From Saccharothrix luteola (GTDB lineage Bacteria; Actinomycetota; Actinomycetes; Mycobacteriales; Pseudonocardiaceae): 64,000 nucleotides of DNA. Below the pieces are notes generated by a model. It had not been told where the DNA came from. It saw only the letters and a program-made list of their open reading frames with translations, and searched no databases. The position numbers and the translations under genes are program-made. Positions 44,792 through 53,369 of the stretch are shown here, piece by piece. Numbering within the stretch: position 1 is the first letter of the stretch; each line of letters opens with the position of its first letter. The stretch spans positions 16,389-80,388 of the forward strand of contig NZ_JAJHUO010000046.1 in NCBI RefSeq assembly GCF_020859565.1, read 5' to 3'.

Positions 44792-45867
44792 GTCCGCACG
44801 GTCGCCACCAGCGTGAACACCCCGTCCTCCTCCCCGGTGCGCACCGTCCCGCCCACCCGGGCCAGCCGCTCGGCCAGCCCGCTCAACCCCGACCCGCGCG
44901 GCCCGCGCGCGCCGCCGGCAGCGCCGTCGTTCGCCACGGTCAGCCGCACCTCGTCGGCGCCCGCCACGACGTCGACCGAGCACCACCGCGCCCGGCTGTG
45001 CCGCAGCACGTTCGTCCCCGCCTCCCGCAACGCCCACGACAGCTCGCGCGCGGCCGCGGGCAACTCCGCCGGAACCGACACGGTGCACCGCACCCCGGCC
45101 GAGGTCAACACCTGCTCGATCGCCGACGCCTGCTCGGCCAGCTCCACGGTCCGGTACCCGCGCACGGCCTCCCGCAGCTCCGACAACGCCACCGACGCCA
45201 GCGCGCGCACCTCGTCCGCCTCCGCGGCCGCCCGCTCACCGTCCACGACCGCCAGCCGCGACGCCAGCTCCGCCTTCAGCGCGATCACGGTCAACCGGTG
45301 CCCCAGCAGGTCGTGCACGTCCCGGGCGAACCGCAGCCGCTCCTCGATCACCGCCAGCCGCGCCCGCGCCTCACGCCCCCGCTGCGCCTGCACGACCAGG
45401 TCCCACAACCACACCGGCAGCACGTGCATCAGCGCCAACCCGACACCGACGCCACCGGCGACCACCAACGCGCGCAACGGATCCGGCGACACCACCGCGG
45501 CCACCGCGACCACCAGGGGCGCCACCGCCCACGACCGCCGCCGAACCAGCACCGGCGCCGTGGCGACGAGCGCCGCGCCGACCCATGCCCACGTGTCCCA
45601 CCGCCCCACGGCCACGGGTGCCAGCAACGGCACCGACAGCAGCGACGCCGCCACGAACGCCACGTCCCACCGGCCCCGCGCCACACCCGGCGTCACGGCC
45701 GCGTAGAGCACGCCCGCGTGCGTGGCGCCGAACAGCACCACGCCGACCAGCCCCGCCACCACCCAGGCCGGCCGGGTCTCCAGCAGCACGCCGACACCCG
45801 GCCCGACCAGGCTGGTCGACCACGCCACGCCCAGCGACACGAGCGTGAGCACCCTCGCCTGCCGCAT
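44788..45867 (-). CDS. Sensor histidine kinase (HisKA_3 type)
   Basis: 359 residues. About five or six N-terminal transmembrane helices form the sensor, with no large extracytoplasmic domain. The dimerisation helix carries the phospho-accepting histidine in FARDVHDLLGHRLTVIALK. The ATPase domain has the N-box ALREAGTNVLRHSRA and the G-box GPRGSGLSGLAERL. It would phosphorylate the coupled response regulator. ATG 45867 (MRQARVLTLV); the gene begins 7 bp after the preceding small membrane protein, so all three form one operon. Confidence 0.92.
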   Translation of the reverse strand: MRQARVLTLVSLGVAWSTSLVGPGVGVLLETRPAWVVAGLVGVVLFGATHAGVLYAAVTPGVARGRWDVAFVAASLLSVPLLAPVAVGRWDTWAWVGAALVATAPVLVRRRSWAVAPLVVAVAAVVSPDPLRALVVAGGVGVGLALMHVLPVWLWDLVVQAQRGREARARLAVIEERLRFARDVHDLLGHRLTVIALKAELASRLAVVDGERAAAEADEVRALASVALSELREAVRGYRTVELAEQASAIEQVLTSAGVRCTVSVPAELPAAARELSWALREAGTNVLRHSRARWCSVDVVAGADEVRLTVANDGAAGGARGPRGSGLSGLAERLARVGGTVRTGEEDGVFTLVATVRT

Positions 45868-45874
45868 CACGCGC

Positions 45875-46264
45875 TCACCATGCCAGCGACACGCCGACGA
45901 ACGCGTCGACCACGGCGCACGCCAGCGCGTACCAGGTCGGCACGACGAGGTTGGCGCGGAAGTGCGCGAGGTCCCAGCCGGCGTGCGCCAACCAGCCCGC
46001 CGCGACCAGGTAGCGGCCGACCTCGGGGTCGACCAGCAGGGCGATCCCCGCCACCGCGCCGAACCCGACCACACCCGCCACCTGCGCCCACACCAGCCGG
46101 GTGCGGCGCACCTCGGCGCGCAGCAGCCCCGCGACCAGGTAGACCAACGCGCACGCGACCAGGCCCCACGTGCCGAACCCGGTCCAGTCGTCGTCGCCGT
46201 CGGACACGATCGCGATGCCCAACGCCGTCGAGATCACCAAGGAGAGGATCGAAGAACGTCTCAT
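45875..46264 (-). CDS. Four-helix membrane protein in the two-component operon
   Basis: A 129-residue protein with about four hydrophobic helices (SILSLVISTALGIAIVSDGD; GLVACALVYLVAGLLRAE; AGVVGFGAVAGIALLVDP; WYALACAVVDAFVGVSLAW). It contains GWDLAHFRANLVVPTWYALA, reminiscent of small permease-like or heme-associated membrane proteins, but no family can be named. ATG 46264 (MRRSSILSLV). It is 7 bp upstream of the kinase gene and may be an accessory sensor. Confidence 0.75.
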   Translation of the reverse strand: MRRSSILSLVISTALGIAIVSDGDDDWTGFGTWGLVACALVYLVAGLLRAEVRRTRLVWAQVAGVVGFGAVAGIALLVDPEVGRYLVAAGWLAHAGWDLAHFRANLVVPTWYALACAVVDAFVGVSLAW

Positions 46265-46351
46265 GGCCACCACGTTGGGGCCGGCCGCGCACAAGCCCCA
46301 CCCCCGCGGTGTCACGAAGAACCCGTGCGAAACGCATGGTCCGACCATGCG

Positions 46352-47485
46352 TCAGCGCAGCACGGTCGCCAGCCGCCGCATCCCCTCGACGATCTCGTCC
46401 ACCGCGTTGGTGGTGAACGACAGCCGCAGCGTCGACCGGTCCGGCGTCGTCGCGTAGAACGGCGCGCCCGGCACGAACGCCACGTCCCGCGCCAACGCCG
46501 CCGTGATCAACGACGAGGTGTCCACCTCGCCCGGCAGCTCCACCCACACGAACATGCCGCCGTCCGGGTCGCTCCACCGCGTGCCGGCGGGCACGGTCGA
46601 GGGCAGCGCGCCGATCATCGCGTCCCGCCGCTCCCGGTAGGCCGCGCACAGCCCGCGGATGTGCTCGTCCAGGTCGTTCGCCTTCAGGTACGCCGCCGCC
46701 GCGGCCTGGTCGATGGTCGACGTGTGCAGGTCCGCCGCCTGCTTCACGATCACCAGCGTGCGCATGATCGACGCGGGCGCGCGCAGCCAGCCCAGCCGCA
46801 TGCCGGGCGCGCCGACCTTGGAGAAGCTGCCCGCGTGCAGCACGCGGTCGCTCATCGAGGCCAGCGACGGCACGGGCTCGCCCCGGTAGCGCAGCTCGCC
46901 GTACGGGTCGTCCTCGACGATCCACAGGCCGTGCCGGTCGGCCACCGCGGCGATCTCGGTCCGCCGCCGCGCGGTCAACGTCCGGCCGGTCGGGTTCGCG
47001 AACGTCGGCACCAGGTACAGCAGCTCCGGCCGTTCCCGCTCGATCACCTCGGCCAGCGCGGCCGGGTCCATGCCGTGCTCGTCACCCGCGACGGGCACGA
47101 TCCGGGCGTCGGCGAGCTGGAAGCACTGCAACGCGGCGAGGTAGGTCGGCTCCTCCACCGCGACGACCGCGCCCGGCTCCAGCAGGGCGGTCACGACCAG
47201 CGTCAACGCCTGCTGCGAGCCGGACGTGACCAGCAGGTCCTCGACCGCGGTCGGCAGGCCGCGCCGGGTCAGCCGGTCGGCGACCAGGCCGCGCAGGTCC
47301 ACGTCGCCCTCGGTGGGCGCGTACTGGAGGGATCGGCGTGACAGGGCCTGGTCGAACGCCGTGCGCAGGCCCTCGACGTCGAACAGCTCGGGCGCGGGCA
47401 GGCCGCCCGCGAACGAGATGACCTCGGGCCGGGAGGTGAGGGCGAGCAGGTCGCGGACCGGCGAGCCGGCGAACGTGCGCGGCAT
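46352..47485 (-). CDS. PLP-dependent aminotransferase (2-aminoadipate/aromatic class I type)
   Basis: A 377-residue fold-type I aminotransferase of the MocR-domain/LysN-like group without the GntR HTH. Cofactor motifs are SGSQQALTLV, NPTGRTLT, IVEDDPYGELRY and the Schiff-base lysine in AGSFSKVGAPGMRLGW; the substrate-carboxylate arginine lies in TLRLSFTT. ATG 47485 (MPRTFAGSPVRDLLAL) has GAGGAG upstream. It is probably a broad-specificity 2-oxoglutarate-linked transaminase; the physiological substrate cannot be told from sequence. It is divergent from the ArsR-type regulator, about 150 bp apart. Confidence 0.9.
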   Translation of the reverse strand: MPRTFAGSPVRDLLALTSRPEVISFAGGLPAPELFDVEGLRTAFDQALSRRSLQYAPTEGDVDLRGLVADRLTRRGLPTAVEDLLVTSGSQQALTLVVTALLEPGAVVAVEEPTYLAALQCFQLADARIVPVAGDEHGMDPAALAEVIERERPELLYLVPTFANPTGRTLTARRRTEIAAVADRHGLWIVEDDPYGELRYRGEPVPSLASMSDRVLHAGSFSKVGAPGMRLGWLRAPASIMRTLVIVKQAADLHTSTIDQAAAAAYLKANDLDEHIRGLCAAYRERRDAMIGALPSTVPAGTRWSDPDGGMFVWVELPGEVDTSSLITAALARDVAFVPGAPFYATTPDRSTLRLSFTTNAVDEIVEGMRRLATVLR

Positions 47486-47595
47486 GGGAGGGCTCCTCGA
47501 AAGGTCGAGCGGAAGGGTTCACGCGGTTGTGCCACGCATGAGGTAGGCCGCACTGGGGTCGAGGCGCCGAACCCATCCTACCTTTCCGACTCGTG

Positions 47596-47626
47596 TTGAC
47601 AGCGTATATGCCGACGGAGCTATATT
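47596..47626 (+). promoter_or_regulatory. Promoter of the ArsR-type regulator operon
   Basis: A perfect TTGACA (47596-47601) and TATATT (47621-47626) are 19 bp apart, and the -10 ends 6 nt before ATG 47633, implying a leaderless mRNA. The repeated AGC(G)TATAT at about 47601 and 47618 lies within the promoter and may be the regulator's own site. Confidence 0.65.
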
Positions 47627-47632
47627 TCTGCC

Positions 47633-47959
47633 ATGGCATCTACGTTCGCCGTGCTCGCCGACCCGCACCGGCGCCGGATCCTCGACGTGCTGCGCGGGGG
47701 CGAGCGACCGGTCAACGACCTGGTCGACGGGCTGTCGGTGAGCCAGCCGACGGTGTCCAAGCACCTGAAGGTGCTGCGCGAGGCCGGGCTGGTCGAGGTC
47801 AGGCGGGACGCCCAGCGGCGGCTCTACCGGCTGCGGCCGGGACCGCTGGCCGAGGTCGACGCCTGGCTCGCGCCGTACCGGCGGATGTGGGAGGACAGCC
47901 TGGACGCGTTGGAACGGCGACTGGACGCGATCGACGGATCGGACGGGAGGGACTCGTGA
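47633..47959 (+). CDS. ArsR-family (HTH_20) transcriptional regulator
   Basis: A 108-residue winged-helix regulator: ADPHRRRILDVLRGGERPVN and the recognition helix SQPTVSKHLKVLREAGLVEV are standard. It lacks the CxC metal motif of arsenic sensors, as do regulators paired with AHSA1 proteins. The stop overlaps the GTG of the AHSA1-like gene (GTGA), the common regulator/SRPBCC pair of actinobacteria. Predicted to repress its own promoter. Confidence 0.9.
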   Translation: MASTFAVLADPHRRRILDVLRGGERPVNDLVDGLSVSQPTVSKHLKVLREAGLVEVRRDAQRRLYRLRPGPLAEVDAWLAPYRRMWEDSLDALERRLDAIDGSDGRDS

Positions 47960-48804
47960 GCACCGAGTTGAGGCGGATCGACGGCAAGCCCGTGCTGAGG
48001 TTCGAACGGGTGCTCGCGCACCCGCCGTCCAAGGTGTGGCGGGCGGTGACCGAGCCCGCCGAGCTGGCGCACTGGTTCCCGGCGGCGGTGGCGATCGACG
48101 GCCGGGAGATCACGTTCTCCTTCCCCGACCAGGTCACCACCGGCGAGGTGCTGGAGTCCGACCCGCCGAAGGTGTTCGCGTTCCGCTGGAACACCGACGT
48201 GCTGCGGTTCGAGCTGCTGCCGCACGAGCGCGGCTGCCTGCTGGTGTTCACGCACGTCCTCGGCGACGAGCACGGCGCCGGGCGCAACGCCGCCGGCTGG
48301 GACACCTGCCTCGCGGGCCTGGAGGCGCGGCTCGCCGACCGACCGTTCGAGCCGCCGGCGGACGTGCGCGGCCCGATGGAGCACTACATCCGCGAGTTCG
48401 GGCTGGACGAGGGCCGGGTGGACGAGGGCGTGGTGCGGTTCGTCCGCGACCTCGTCTGGCGCCCGCTGGACGAGGTGTGGGCGCTGCTCACCGACGGCGA
48501 GGACGGCGTGCCGACCCGGGCGTCCAACCCGCACGTGCCGGCCGGCCCGCTGGTCGAGCGGACGCCGCCGCGCGTGCTGGCGTTCGACTCGCCCACCGGC
48601 CGGGTGCGCTGGGAGTTCCGGCACGACCCCGACCGGGGCACGACGGTCGAGCTGACGCACGCGCTCGCCGACCCCGCGTTCGCCCCGCGGGCGCTCGCGG
48701 CCTGGCACGCGCACCTGGAGCTGTTCTTCGCGGCCACGTTCGGCGACGTCCGCCCGTGGCCGGCGGACCGGGTCGCCGAGCTCGTCGGCCACTACAGCAG
48801 CTGA
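47956..48804 (+). CDS. Two-domain AHSA1-like SRPBCC protein
   Basis: A 282-residue cytoplasmic protein. The first SRPBCC unit (residues ~10-140) has RVLAHPPSKVWRAVTEPAEL and GWDTCLAGLEARL; the second (~155-280) has RFVRDLVWRPLDEVWALLTD and HLELFFAATFGD. Each unit is a helix-grip fold able to bind a hydrophobic ligand. The family name comes from the Hsp90 activator Aha1, but bacterial versions have no proven chaperone role. GTG 47956 is coupled to the ArsR-type gene. The 3' end overlaps the convergent ADP-ribosylglycohydrolase gene by 13 bp. Confidence 0.87.
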   Translation: MSTELRRIDGKPVLRFERVLAHPPSKVWRAVTEPAELAHWFPAAVAIDGREITFSFPDQVTTGEVLESDPPKVFAFRWNTDVLRFELLPHERGCLLVFTHVLGDEHGAGRNAAGWDTCLAGLEARLADRPFEPPADVRGPMEHYIREFGLDEGRVDEGVVRFVRDLVWRPLDEVWALLTDGEDGVPTRASNPHVPAGPLVERTPPRVLAFDSPTGRVRWEFRHDPDRGTTVELTHALADPAFAPRALAAWHAHLELFFAATFGDVRPWPADRVAELVGHYSS

Positions 48805-49625
48805 GCGTCCACGCGGGCCAGGTGGTCGCGGCCGAACGGCCCGTTCTCCAGCCCGTCCACCAGCACCGGGGGCAGGTCGGCGCGGATCTCGGCGGAGCGC
48901 GACGCGGCGGCCAGCGCGACGGTCGCGACCGTGTCCACGTCACCGGTGAAGGCGACGCACGCCCTCAGCACCGAGCTCAGCGAGCCGCCGCCGGCCAACG
49001 CGGTCAACGCCGCGCGCACGCTCATCACGCCCTTCGACCCGACCTTGCCCCGCCACGGCCGCGCCCACACGTCGGAGCCGAGCCGTGCGGCGATCCACGA
49101 GCCGACCTCCGCCACCGGACCGAGCCCGTGGTGGCAGTAGTGCACGGCCAACGCCGCCGCCCGCGCCGACGCCACACCGTCCGGCGTGTCGTGGGTGACC
49201 TTGGCCTGCACGTCGGTGTGGTGCAGCACGTCGGCCACGGTGGGCAGCAGCCCGGCCGGGGCGGCCCGCATCGCCGCCCCGCTCTTGTCGCTGTCGGGAC
49301 GGATGCGGGCCAGGAACTCCGCGCCGGTGTGCACGCTCTCCAGGAAAGCCTGGAAACCCCGCGCGTAGCCCTCGCGCGGATCGCGGTGGAACGCCGTCAC
49401 GAACGCCGACGCCACCGACTCGGGCGTCCACGGCTCGCCGGAGACCCGCAACTCCGCCAACGCCAGCGTCATCTGCGTGTCGTCGGTGTACGCGCCGGGG
49501 CGAATGCCCGGGTGCCGCGGGTGCCGCACGTACCCGGCGAGGGTGTTGTGGCTGGTCACGAGCGATGGGTCGGCGTACTCGAAGCCCGCGCCGTACGCGT
49601 CCCCGATGGCCAGTTCGACAAGCAT
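48792..49625 (-). CDS. ADP-ribosylglycohydrolase-family protein
   Basis: A 277-residue DraG-like all-helical hydrolase, expected to cleave ADP-ribose from proteins or small molecules. Metal-binding acidic motifs are GDAYGAGFEYA at the N-terminus, YTDDTQMTLALAE, and FTGDVDTVATVALAA near the C-terminus. ATG 49625 (MLVELAIGDAYG) is close to the family start but leaves a short N-terminus; an in-frame GTG 9 nt upstream is possible. The promoter region holds TATAGCGCGTTATA (about 49637-49650), a near-palindrome. No linked ADP-ribosyltransferase was seen. Confidence 0.87.
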   Translation of the reverse strand: MLVELAIGDAYGAGFEYADPSLVTSHNTLAGYVRHPRHPGIRPGAYTDDTQMTLALAELRVSGEPWTPESVASAFVTAFHRDPREGYARGFQAFLESVHTGAEFLARIRPDSDKSGAAMRAAPAGLLPTVADVLHHTDVQAKVTHDTPDGVASARAAALAVHYCHHGLGPVAEVGSWIAARLGSDVWARPWRGKVGSKGVMSVRAALTALAGGGSLSSVLRACVAFTGDVDTVATVALAAASRSAEIRADLPPVLVDGLENGPFGRDHLARVDAQLL

Positions 49626-49752
49626 GAACCACACCGTATAGCGCGTTATAACTGTTTCGATATATCCCTTTTCACCCGGTCGAGTGGTACGAATCTCGTG
49701 ACCCAAGACACCCTGTGCGCGAGTAATCGCGTGTCTTCGGAATCGAGGAACC

Positions 49753-50463
49753 TTGCGAATCACCAGGTTGATCCCTGCGCTCGCGGCCGCGTTGCTCTCC
49801 CTGCTCACCCTCGCGCCGTCCGCGTCGGCCACGCCGGCGGCGGAGGGTGGCGTGACGCCGTACATCATCGGCGGGAGCTACGCGAGCAACGCCCCGTGGG
49901 CGGCCCGGCTGTTCTCCAACGGCAGGCAGACGTGCAGCGCGACCATCATCGCGCCCACGTGGATCCTGACCGCGAAGCACTGCGTCAGCGGCGGCGGGCT
50001 GTCGTTCCGCATCGGCAGCCTCGACCAGACCTCCGGCGGCACGATGGCCAACGGCGTCCAGACGCACAACCACTCGTCGGACCTCTCGCTGGTCCGGCTC
50101 GACCGCTCCGTGTCCGCGACCTACGCCCGGCTCGGCCAGCCCGGCTCGGTCACCGTGGGCCAGAACGTGCAGGTCTACGGCTGGGGCGCGACGTCCCGGT
50201 GCGGCTCGGAGATCAACTGCCAGTCGCAGTACCTGAAGGTCGCGAACGTGACCGTCACCGGCGGCTGCACCGACGCCTACGGCGGCAACGCGATCTGCGC
50301 CCGGCGCGGCGACGGCATCACCGCGGGCGGCGACTCGGGCGGTCCGATGATGGCCGGCGGCGTGCAGGTCGGCGTGGCGTCCACCAGCGACCGGCAGACC
50401 ACCACCGCCTACACCAACGTGACGCGGTACCGGTCCTGGATCCAGTCCATCGCGGGCGTCTGA
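49753..50463 (+). CDS. Secreted trypsin-like serine protease (S1)
   Basis: A 236-residue exported protease starting at TTG 49753 with GAGGAA just upstream. The signal peptide is LIPALAAALLSLLTLAPSAS-ATPA. A short propeptide leads to the mature start IIGGSYASN. The catalytic triad is His in LTAKHCV, Asp in SSDLSLVRLD and Ser in GGDSGGPMM, with paired cysteines (TCSAT/KHC and CGSEINC, CTDA/CARR) as in Streptomyces trypsins. Active outside the cell, probably for nutrient release; specificity was not deduced. Terminated by a shared hairpin. Confidence 0.92.
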   Translation: MRITRLIPALAAALLSLLTLAPSASATPAAEGGVTPYIIGGSYASNAPWAARLFSNGRQTCSATIIAPTWILTAKHCVSGGGLSFRIGSLDQTSGGTMANGVQTHNHSSDLSLVRLDRSVSATYARLGQPGSVTVGQNVQVYGWGATSRCGSEINCQSQYLKVANVTVTGGCTDAYGGNAICARRGDGITAGGDSGGPMMAGGVQVGVASTSDRQTTTAYTNVTRYRSWIQSIAGV

Positions 50464-50477
50464 TCCCCCGCGCGGGG

Positions 50478-50501
50478 CTGGGGCGTCACAGCACGCCCCA
50501 G
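50478..50501. terminator. Bidirectional terminator, trypsin gene / LysR gene
   Basis: CTGGGGCGT and ACGCCCCAG form a perfect 9-bp stem with a 6-nt loop, overlapping the final codons of the convergent LysR gene. A CCCCGCGCGGGG palindrome (50466-50477) adjoins it. Confidence 0.65.
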
Positions 50502-51391
50502 TCCCGCGAGCGGGCCATCAGGTGGCCGTGCACCAGCGCCACCGACGGGTTCGCCAGCCCGCCGACCCTGGTGGCCAGGAACAGCGTGTTCAACGGCGGC
50601 ACGACCGCCTGGTGCGCCAACTCCACCGACCCGGCCGCCAGCGCCGGGTCGGCCAGGTACCGCGGCAGCGCCGACACGCCGGCCCCCGCGACGACCGCCG
50701 CCAGCACCGCCCGCAGGTCCGGCACCACCACCGCGACCGGGTTGGGCGGGCGGCGGCCGAACTCGCTGCGCCAGTACCGCCGCACGATCGGCAGCTCCTC
50801 CGCGTACGCGACCAGCGGCAGGTGCGCCAACGCGCGCACCGGGTCGGACGCCAGCAGCGCGCGGTCGATCGTGCGCACCAGCGTCGGCGCGCCGACCAGC
50901 ACGAACTCCTCGTCCACGAACGGTGTCGCGACCACCGCCCGGTCCGCGGGCCGCACCGCCGACACCACCAGGTCCAGCCTGGCGTTGACGAGCGCGGCGA
51001 GCAGGTCGTCGGCCAGGCCGAGGGTGATCCGCAGCCGCAGCCCGCGCGTGGTCAACGGGGCCAGCGCGGGCAGCACCCGTGCGGCCACGACCTCCACCGC
51101 GCCCGCCAGGTGAACGGTGCCCGCGTACGCCTCCCGATCGTCCACTTCGGACAGCGCCGACCGCAGCTCGTCCACGTGCGCGCCGACCCGGCGGGCCAGC
51201 GCGTCGGCGCGCGCGGTCGGCGTGACACCGCGGCTGGAGCGCACGAACAGCGGCTCGCCCAGCTCCCGCTCCAGCCGGGCCAGGTGCCCGCTCACCGCCG
51301 GCTGGGTGAGGCCGCGGCGCCCGGCGGCGGCGCTCAGCGAGCCGGACCGGTAGATCTCCACGAACGTGGCCAGCAGGTCGAGGTCGGCCAC
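50486..51391 (-). CDS. LysR-family transcriptional regulator
   Basis: 301 residues from GTG 51391. The N-terminal winged HTH contains FVEIYRSGSLSAAAGRRGLT and QPAVSGHLARLERELGEPLF; the C-terminal periplasmic-binding-like effector domain spans about 90-295 (TVHLAGAVEVVAARVLPAL to FLATRVGGLANPSVAL). It is divergent from the DJ-1/PfpI gene, with an ATAAGgacgCTTAT palindrome between, so it probably controls that gene in response to an unknown effector. Confidence 0.9.
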   Translation of the reverse strand: MADLDLLATFVEIYRSGSLSAAAGRRGLTQPAVSGHLARLERELGEPLFVRSSRGVTPTARADALARRVGAHVDELRSALSEVDDREAYAGTVHLAGAVEVVAARVLPALAPLTTRGLRLRITLGLADDLLAALVNARLDLVVSAVRPADRAVVATPFVDEEFVLVGAPTLVRTIDRALLASDPVRALAHLPLVAYAEELPIVRRYWRSEFGRRPPNPVAVVVPDLRAVLAAVVAGAGVSALPRYLADPALAAGSVELAHQAVVPPLNTLFLATRVGGLANPSVALVHGHLMARSRDWGVL

Positions 51392-51406
51392 CGCAACTCC
51401 AGAGCT

Positions 51407-51420
51407 ATAAGGACGCTTAT
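51407..51420. promoter_or_regulatory. LysR-type operator candidate
   Basis: ATAAGgacgCTTAT, a 5-bp-arm inverted repeat with 4-bp spacer, lies 16 bp upstream of the LysR start and about 85 bp before the divergent DJ-1/PfpI gene. Form and place fit a LysR recognition site. Confidence 0.5.
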
Positions 51421-51504
51421 GGCCGGCCGAACGCTACCGGATGAAACGTGATGGGGTGGTCGTTGTCCGAGCAGTACAGCGACTTCTCGAAGGGAACGAA
51501 ACGG

Positions 51505-52167
51505 ATGAGCAGGGTTCTCGTGGTCGTCTCGGCGGCCGACCGGCTGGTGCTGGCCGACGGGTCGAGCCACCCCACCGGGTTCTGGGCGGAGGAAGTGGTC
51601 GAGTCGGTGCGCGTGCTGCGGGACGCGGGCGTGCGGGTGGACATCGCCACGCCGGGCGGCGTGCGGCCGACCGTGGACGCGGTCAGCCTGACCGACGGGT
51701 TCGGCGCGTACCTGGCGTCCATCGACGACGAGCTGGCGGCGCCGCTGCGGCTGGCGGACGTCGACGTGGCCGACTACGACGGCGTGCTGCTGCCCGGCGG
51801 GCACGGCCCGATGGCGGACCTGGCGTCCGACGCGGACCTCGGCCGGCTGCTGGTGGCGTTCGACGACGCGGGCAAGGTCGTCGGCGCGCTGTGCCACGGC
51901 CCGGCCGGGCTGCTGTCCGCGGTGCGCGAGGACGGCTCGTTCGCGTTCGCCGGGCGGCGGCTGGCGGTGTTCACCGACGAGGAGGAACGCCAGGGCGGCC
52001 TGGCGGTGCCGTACTTCGTGGAGGCGCGGCTGCGCGAGCTCGGCGCGGTCCCGCAGCCGGGTCCGGCGTGGTCCAGCACGGTCGTCGTGGACGGCAACCT
52101 GGTCACCGGCCAGAACCCTCAGTCCAGTGTGGACACCGCGCGGCGGGTGCTGGAAGCGTTGTCGTAG
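51505..52167 (+). CDS. DJ-1/PfpI-family (class I glutamine amidotransferase-like) protein
   Basis: A 220-residue Hsp31-like member. The reactive cysteine sits in the nucleophile elbow VGALCHGPAGLL, with the acidic and His partners in LLPGGHGPMADL and the VEARLRELGA region. Related proteins act as glyoxalase III/chaperones or amidases on damaged proteins. ATG 51505 (MSRVLVVVSAADRL) fits the family; an upstream in-frame ATG (51448) would add an unconserved 19 residues. The last 49 bp overlap the convergent HxlR gene. Confidence 0.85.
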   Translation: MSRVLVVVSAADRLVLADGSSHPTGFWAEEVVESVRVLRDAGVRVDIATPGGVRPTVDAVSLTDGFGAYLASIDDELAAPLRLADVDVADYDGVLLPGGHGPMADLASDADLGRLLVAFDDAGKVVGALCHGPAGLLSAVREDGSFAFAGRRLAVFTDEEERQGGLAVPYFVEARLRELGAVPQPGPAWSSTVVVDGNLVTGQNPQSSVDTARRVLEALS

Positions 52168-52523
52168 GCCGATCGCGCGGCCTCGATCTCGTCCTCGTGC
52201 CGCAGCGCCCACCGTCCCAAGGGGACGACGAGGTCCAGCAGGGAACGGCCGAGCGCGGTCGCCGCGTACGTCACGCCGGCGGCCTTGCCCGGCCGCACGT
52301 CCCGGCTGACGAGGCCGTCGCGCTCGAGGGTGCGCAGGGTGCGGGTGAGGATGCGGCGGCTCAGCCCGTGCACCGCGCGGTCCAGCTCGTTGAAGCCGTA
52401 GGGCCGTTCGACGAGCAGGGCCAGCACCAGCAGGCTCCACTTGTCGCCGACCCGGGCCAGCACGCCGGACACCGAGCAGGCGGCGCGGTCGGCGGTCGTG
52501 ACCGGCGCGGGGACCAGTGACAT
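52119..52523 (-). CDS. HxlR-family transcriptional regulator
   Basis: A 134-residue MarR-like winged-helix dimer. The signature CSVSGVLARVGDKWSLLVL contains the redox-sensitive cysteine position common in the family, followed by FNELDRAVHGLSRRILTRTL and the wing VRPGKAAGVTYAATALG. ATG 52523. It is divergent from the short-chain dehydrogenase-like gene 48 bp away, a frequent pair in which the regulator responds to oxidants or quinones and controls the neighbour. Confidence 0.88.
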   Translation of the reverse strand: MSLVPAPVTTADRAACSVSGVLARVGDKWSLLVLALLVERPYGFNELDRAVHGLSRRILTRTLRTLERDGLVSRDVRPGKAAGVTYAATALGRSLLDLVVPLGRWALRHEDEIEAARSAYDNASSTRRAVSTLD

Positions 52524-52571
52524 GGATGTGCCTTCTTCCGGGTCGTCGCGGTGCGCACCAGGCTCCAGGTT

Positions 52572-53369
52572 ATGGCGAACGCGGTGATCACGGGCGGCAC
52601 GAACGGCATCGGCCGGGCCTTGGCGGAACGGCTCGCGGACGAGGGGCACCGCGTCGCGGTGGTGGGCCGGTCGGCCGCCGCGCCGGACGGTGTCGAGCTG
52701 ATCCGCGGCGACCTCGGCACGGTCGCCGGCACGACGGCGGTGGCCGACGAGGTGACGGCGCGGTTCGACGTGGTCGACCACCTCGTGCTCGGCGCGGGCC
52801 GGTTCACCCCGCGCCGCGTGGTCACCGCCGACGGCTTGGAGCACTCGTTCGCGCTCTACGCGGTGAGCCGGTTCGCGCTGGTGGAACGGTTGCTGCCGGT
52901 GCTGGAGCGGTCCGCCGCGCCGGTGGTGGTGAGCCTGTGCGGCGTGGCCGGGCTGCGCGGTCCGGGCATCCAGTGGGACGACCTGGCGCTGAGCCGCCGG
53001 TTCCGGGCGTTCGGGGCGGTCAGCCAGGGCGCGCGGGCCGCCGACCTGCTCGGCGCGGGGTTCGCCGACCGGCACCCGGGCAGCGCGGTGCGGTACGTGC
53101 TGCACAACCCGATGTTCGTGGACAGCGGGCTCGGCGCGCAGGTCGGCGGCCCGCTCGGCCGGGCGCTGGACCTGCTGGCCCGGCTGTTCGCCCGGTCGAC
53201 GGCCGACGCGGCGGGCCAGGTCCACCGGTTCCTGGCGGACCCGCCCACCGCCGCCCTCACCGCGTCCCGCGCGGGCGCGCCGGTCGACCTGGCCAGGCCC
53301 GAGTTCGACCGGGCCACCGCCGCCCGGCTCTACGCCGTGCTGGAGGACATCACCGCCTCGGCGCGGTGA
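52572..53369 (+). CDS. SDR-family protein lacking the catalytic Tyr-Lys
   Basis: A 265-residue Rossmann-fold protein of the short-chain dehydrogenase/reductase type. The cofactor motif ITGGTNGIGRALAERLAD and the LVLGAGRFTP (NAG-like) segment are present. Where the YxxxK pair should occur the sequence reads RAFGAVSQGARAADLLG, so both residues appear to be missing and the enzyme may be inactive as a dehydrogenase or act as an NAD(P)-binding sensor. ATG 52572; regulated probably by the divergent HxlR protein. The 3' end overlaps the convergent MFS gene by 40 bp. Confidence 0.78.
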   Translation: MANAVITGGTNGIGRALAERLADEGHRVAVVGRSAAAPDGVELIRGDLGTVAGTTAVADEVTARFDVVDHLVLGAGRFTPRRVVTADGLEHSFALYAVSRFALVERLLPVLERSAAPVVVSLCGVAGLRGPGIQWDDLALSRRFRAFGAVSQGARAADLLGAGFADRHPGSAVRYVLHNPMFVDSGLGAQVGGPLGRALDLLARLFARSTADAAGQVHRFLADPPTAALTASRAGAPVDLARPEFDRATAARLYAVLEDITASAR

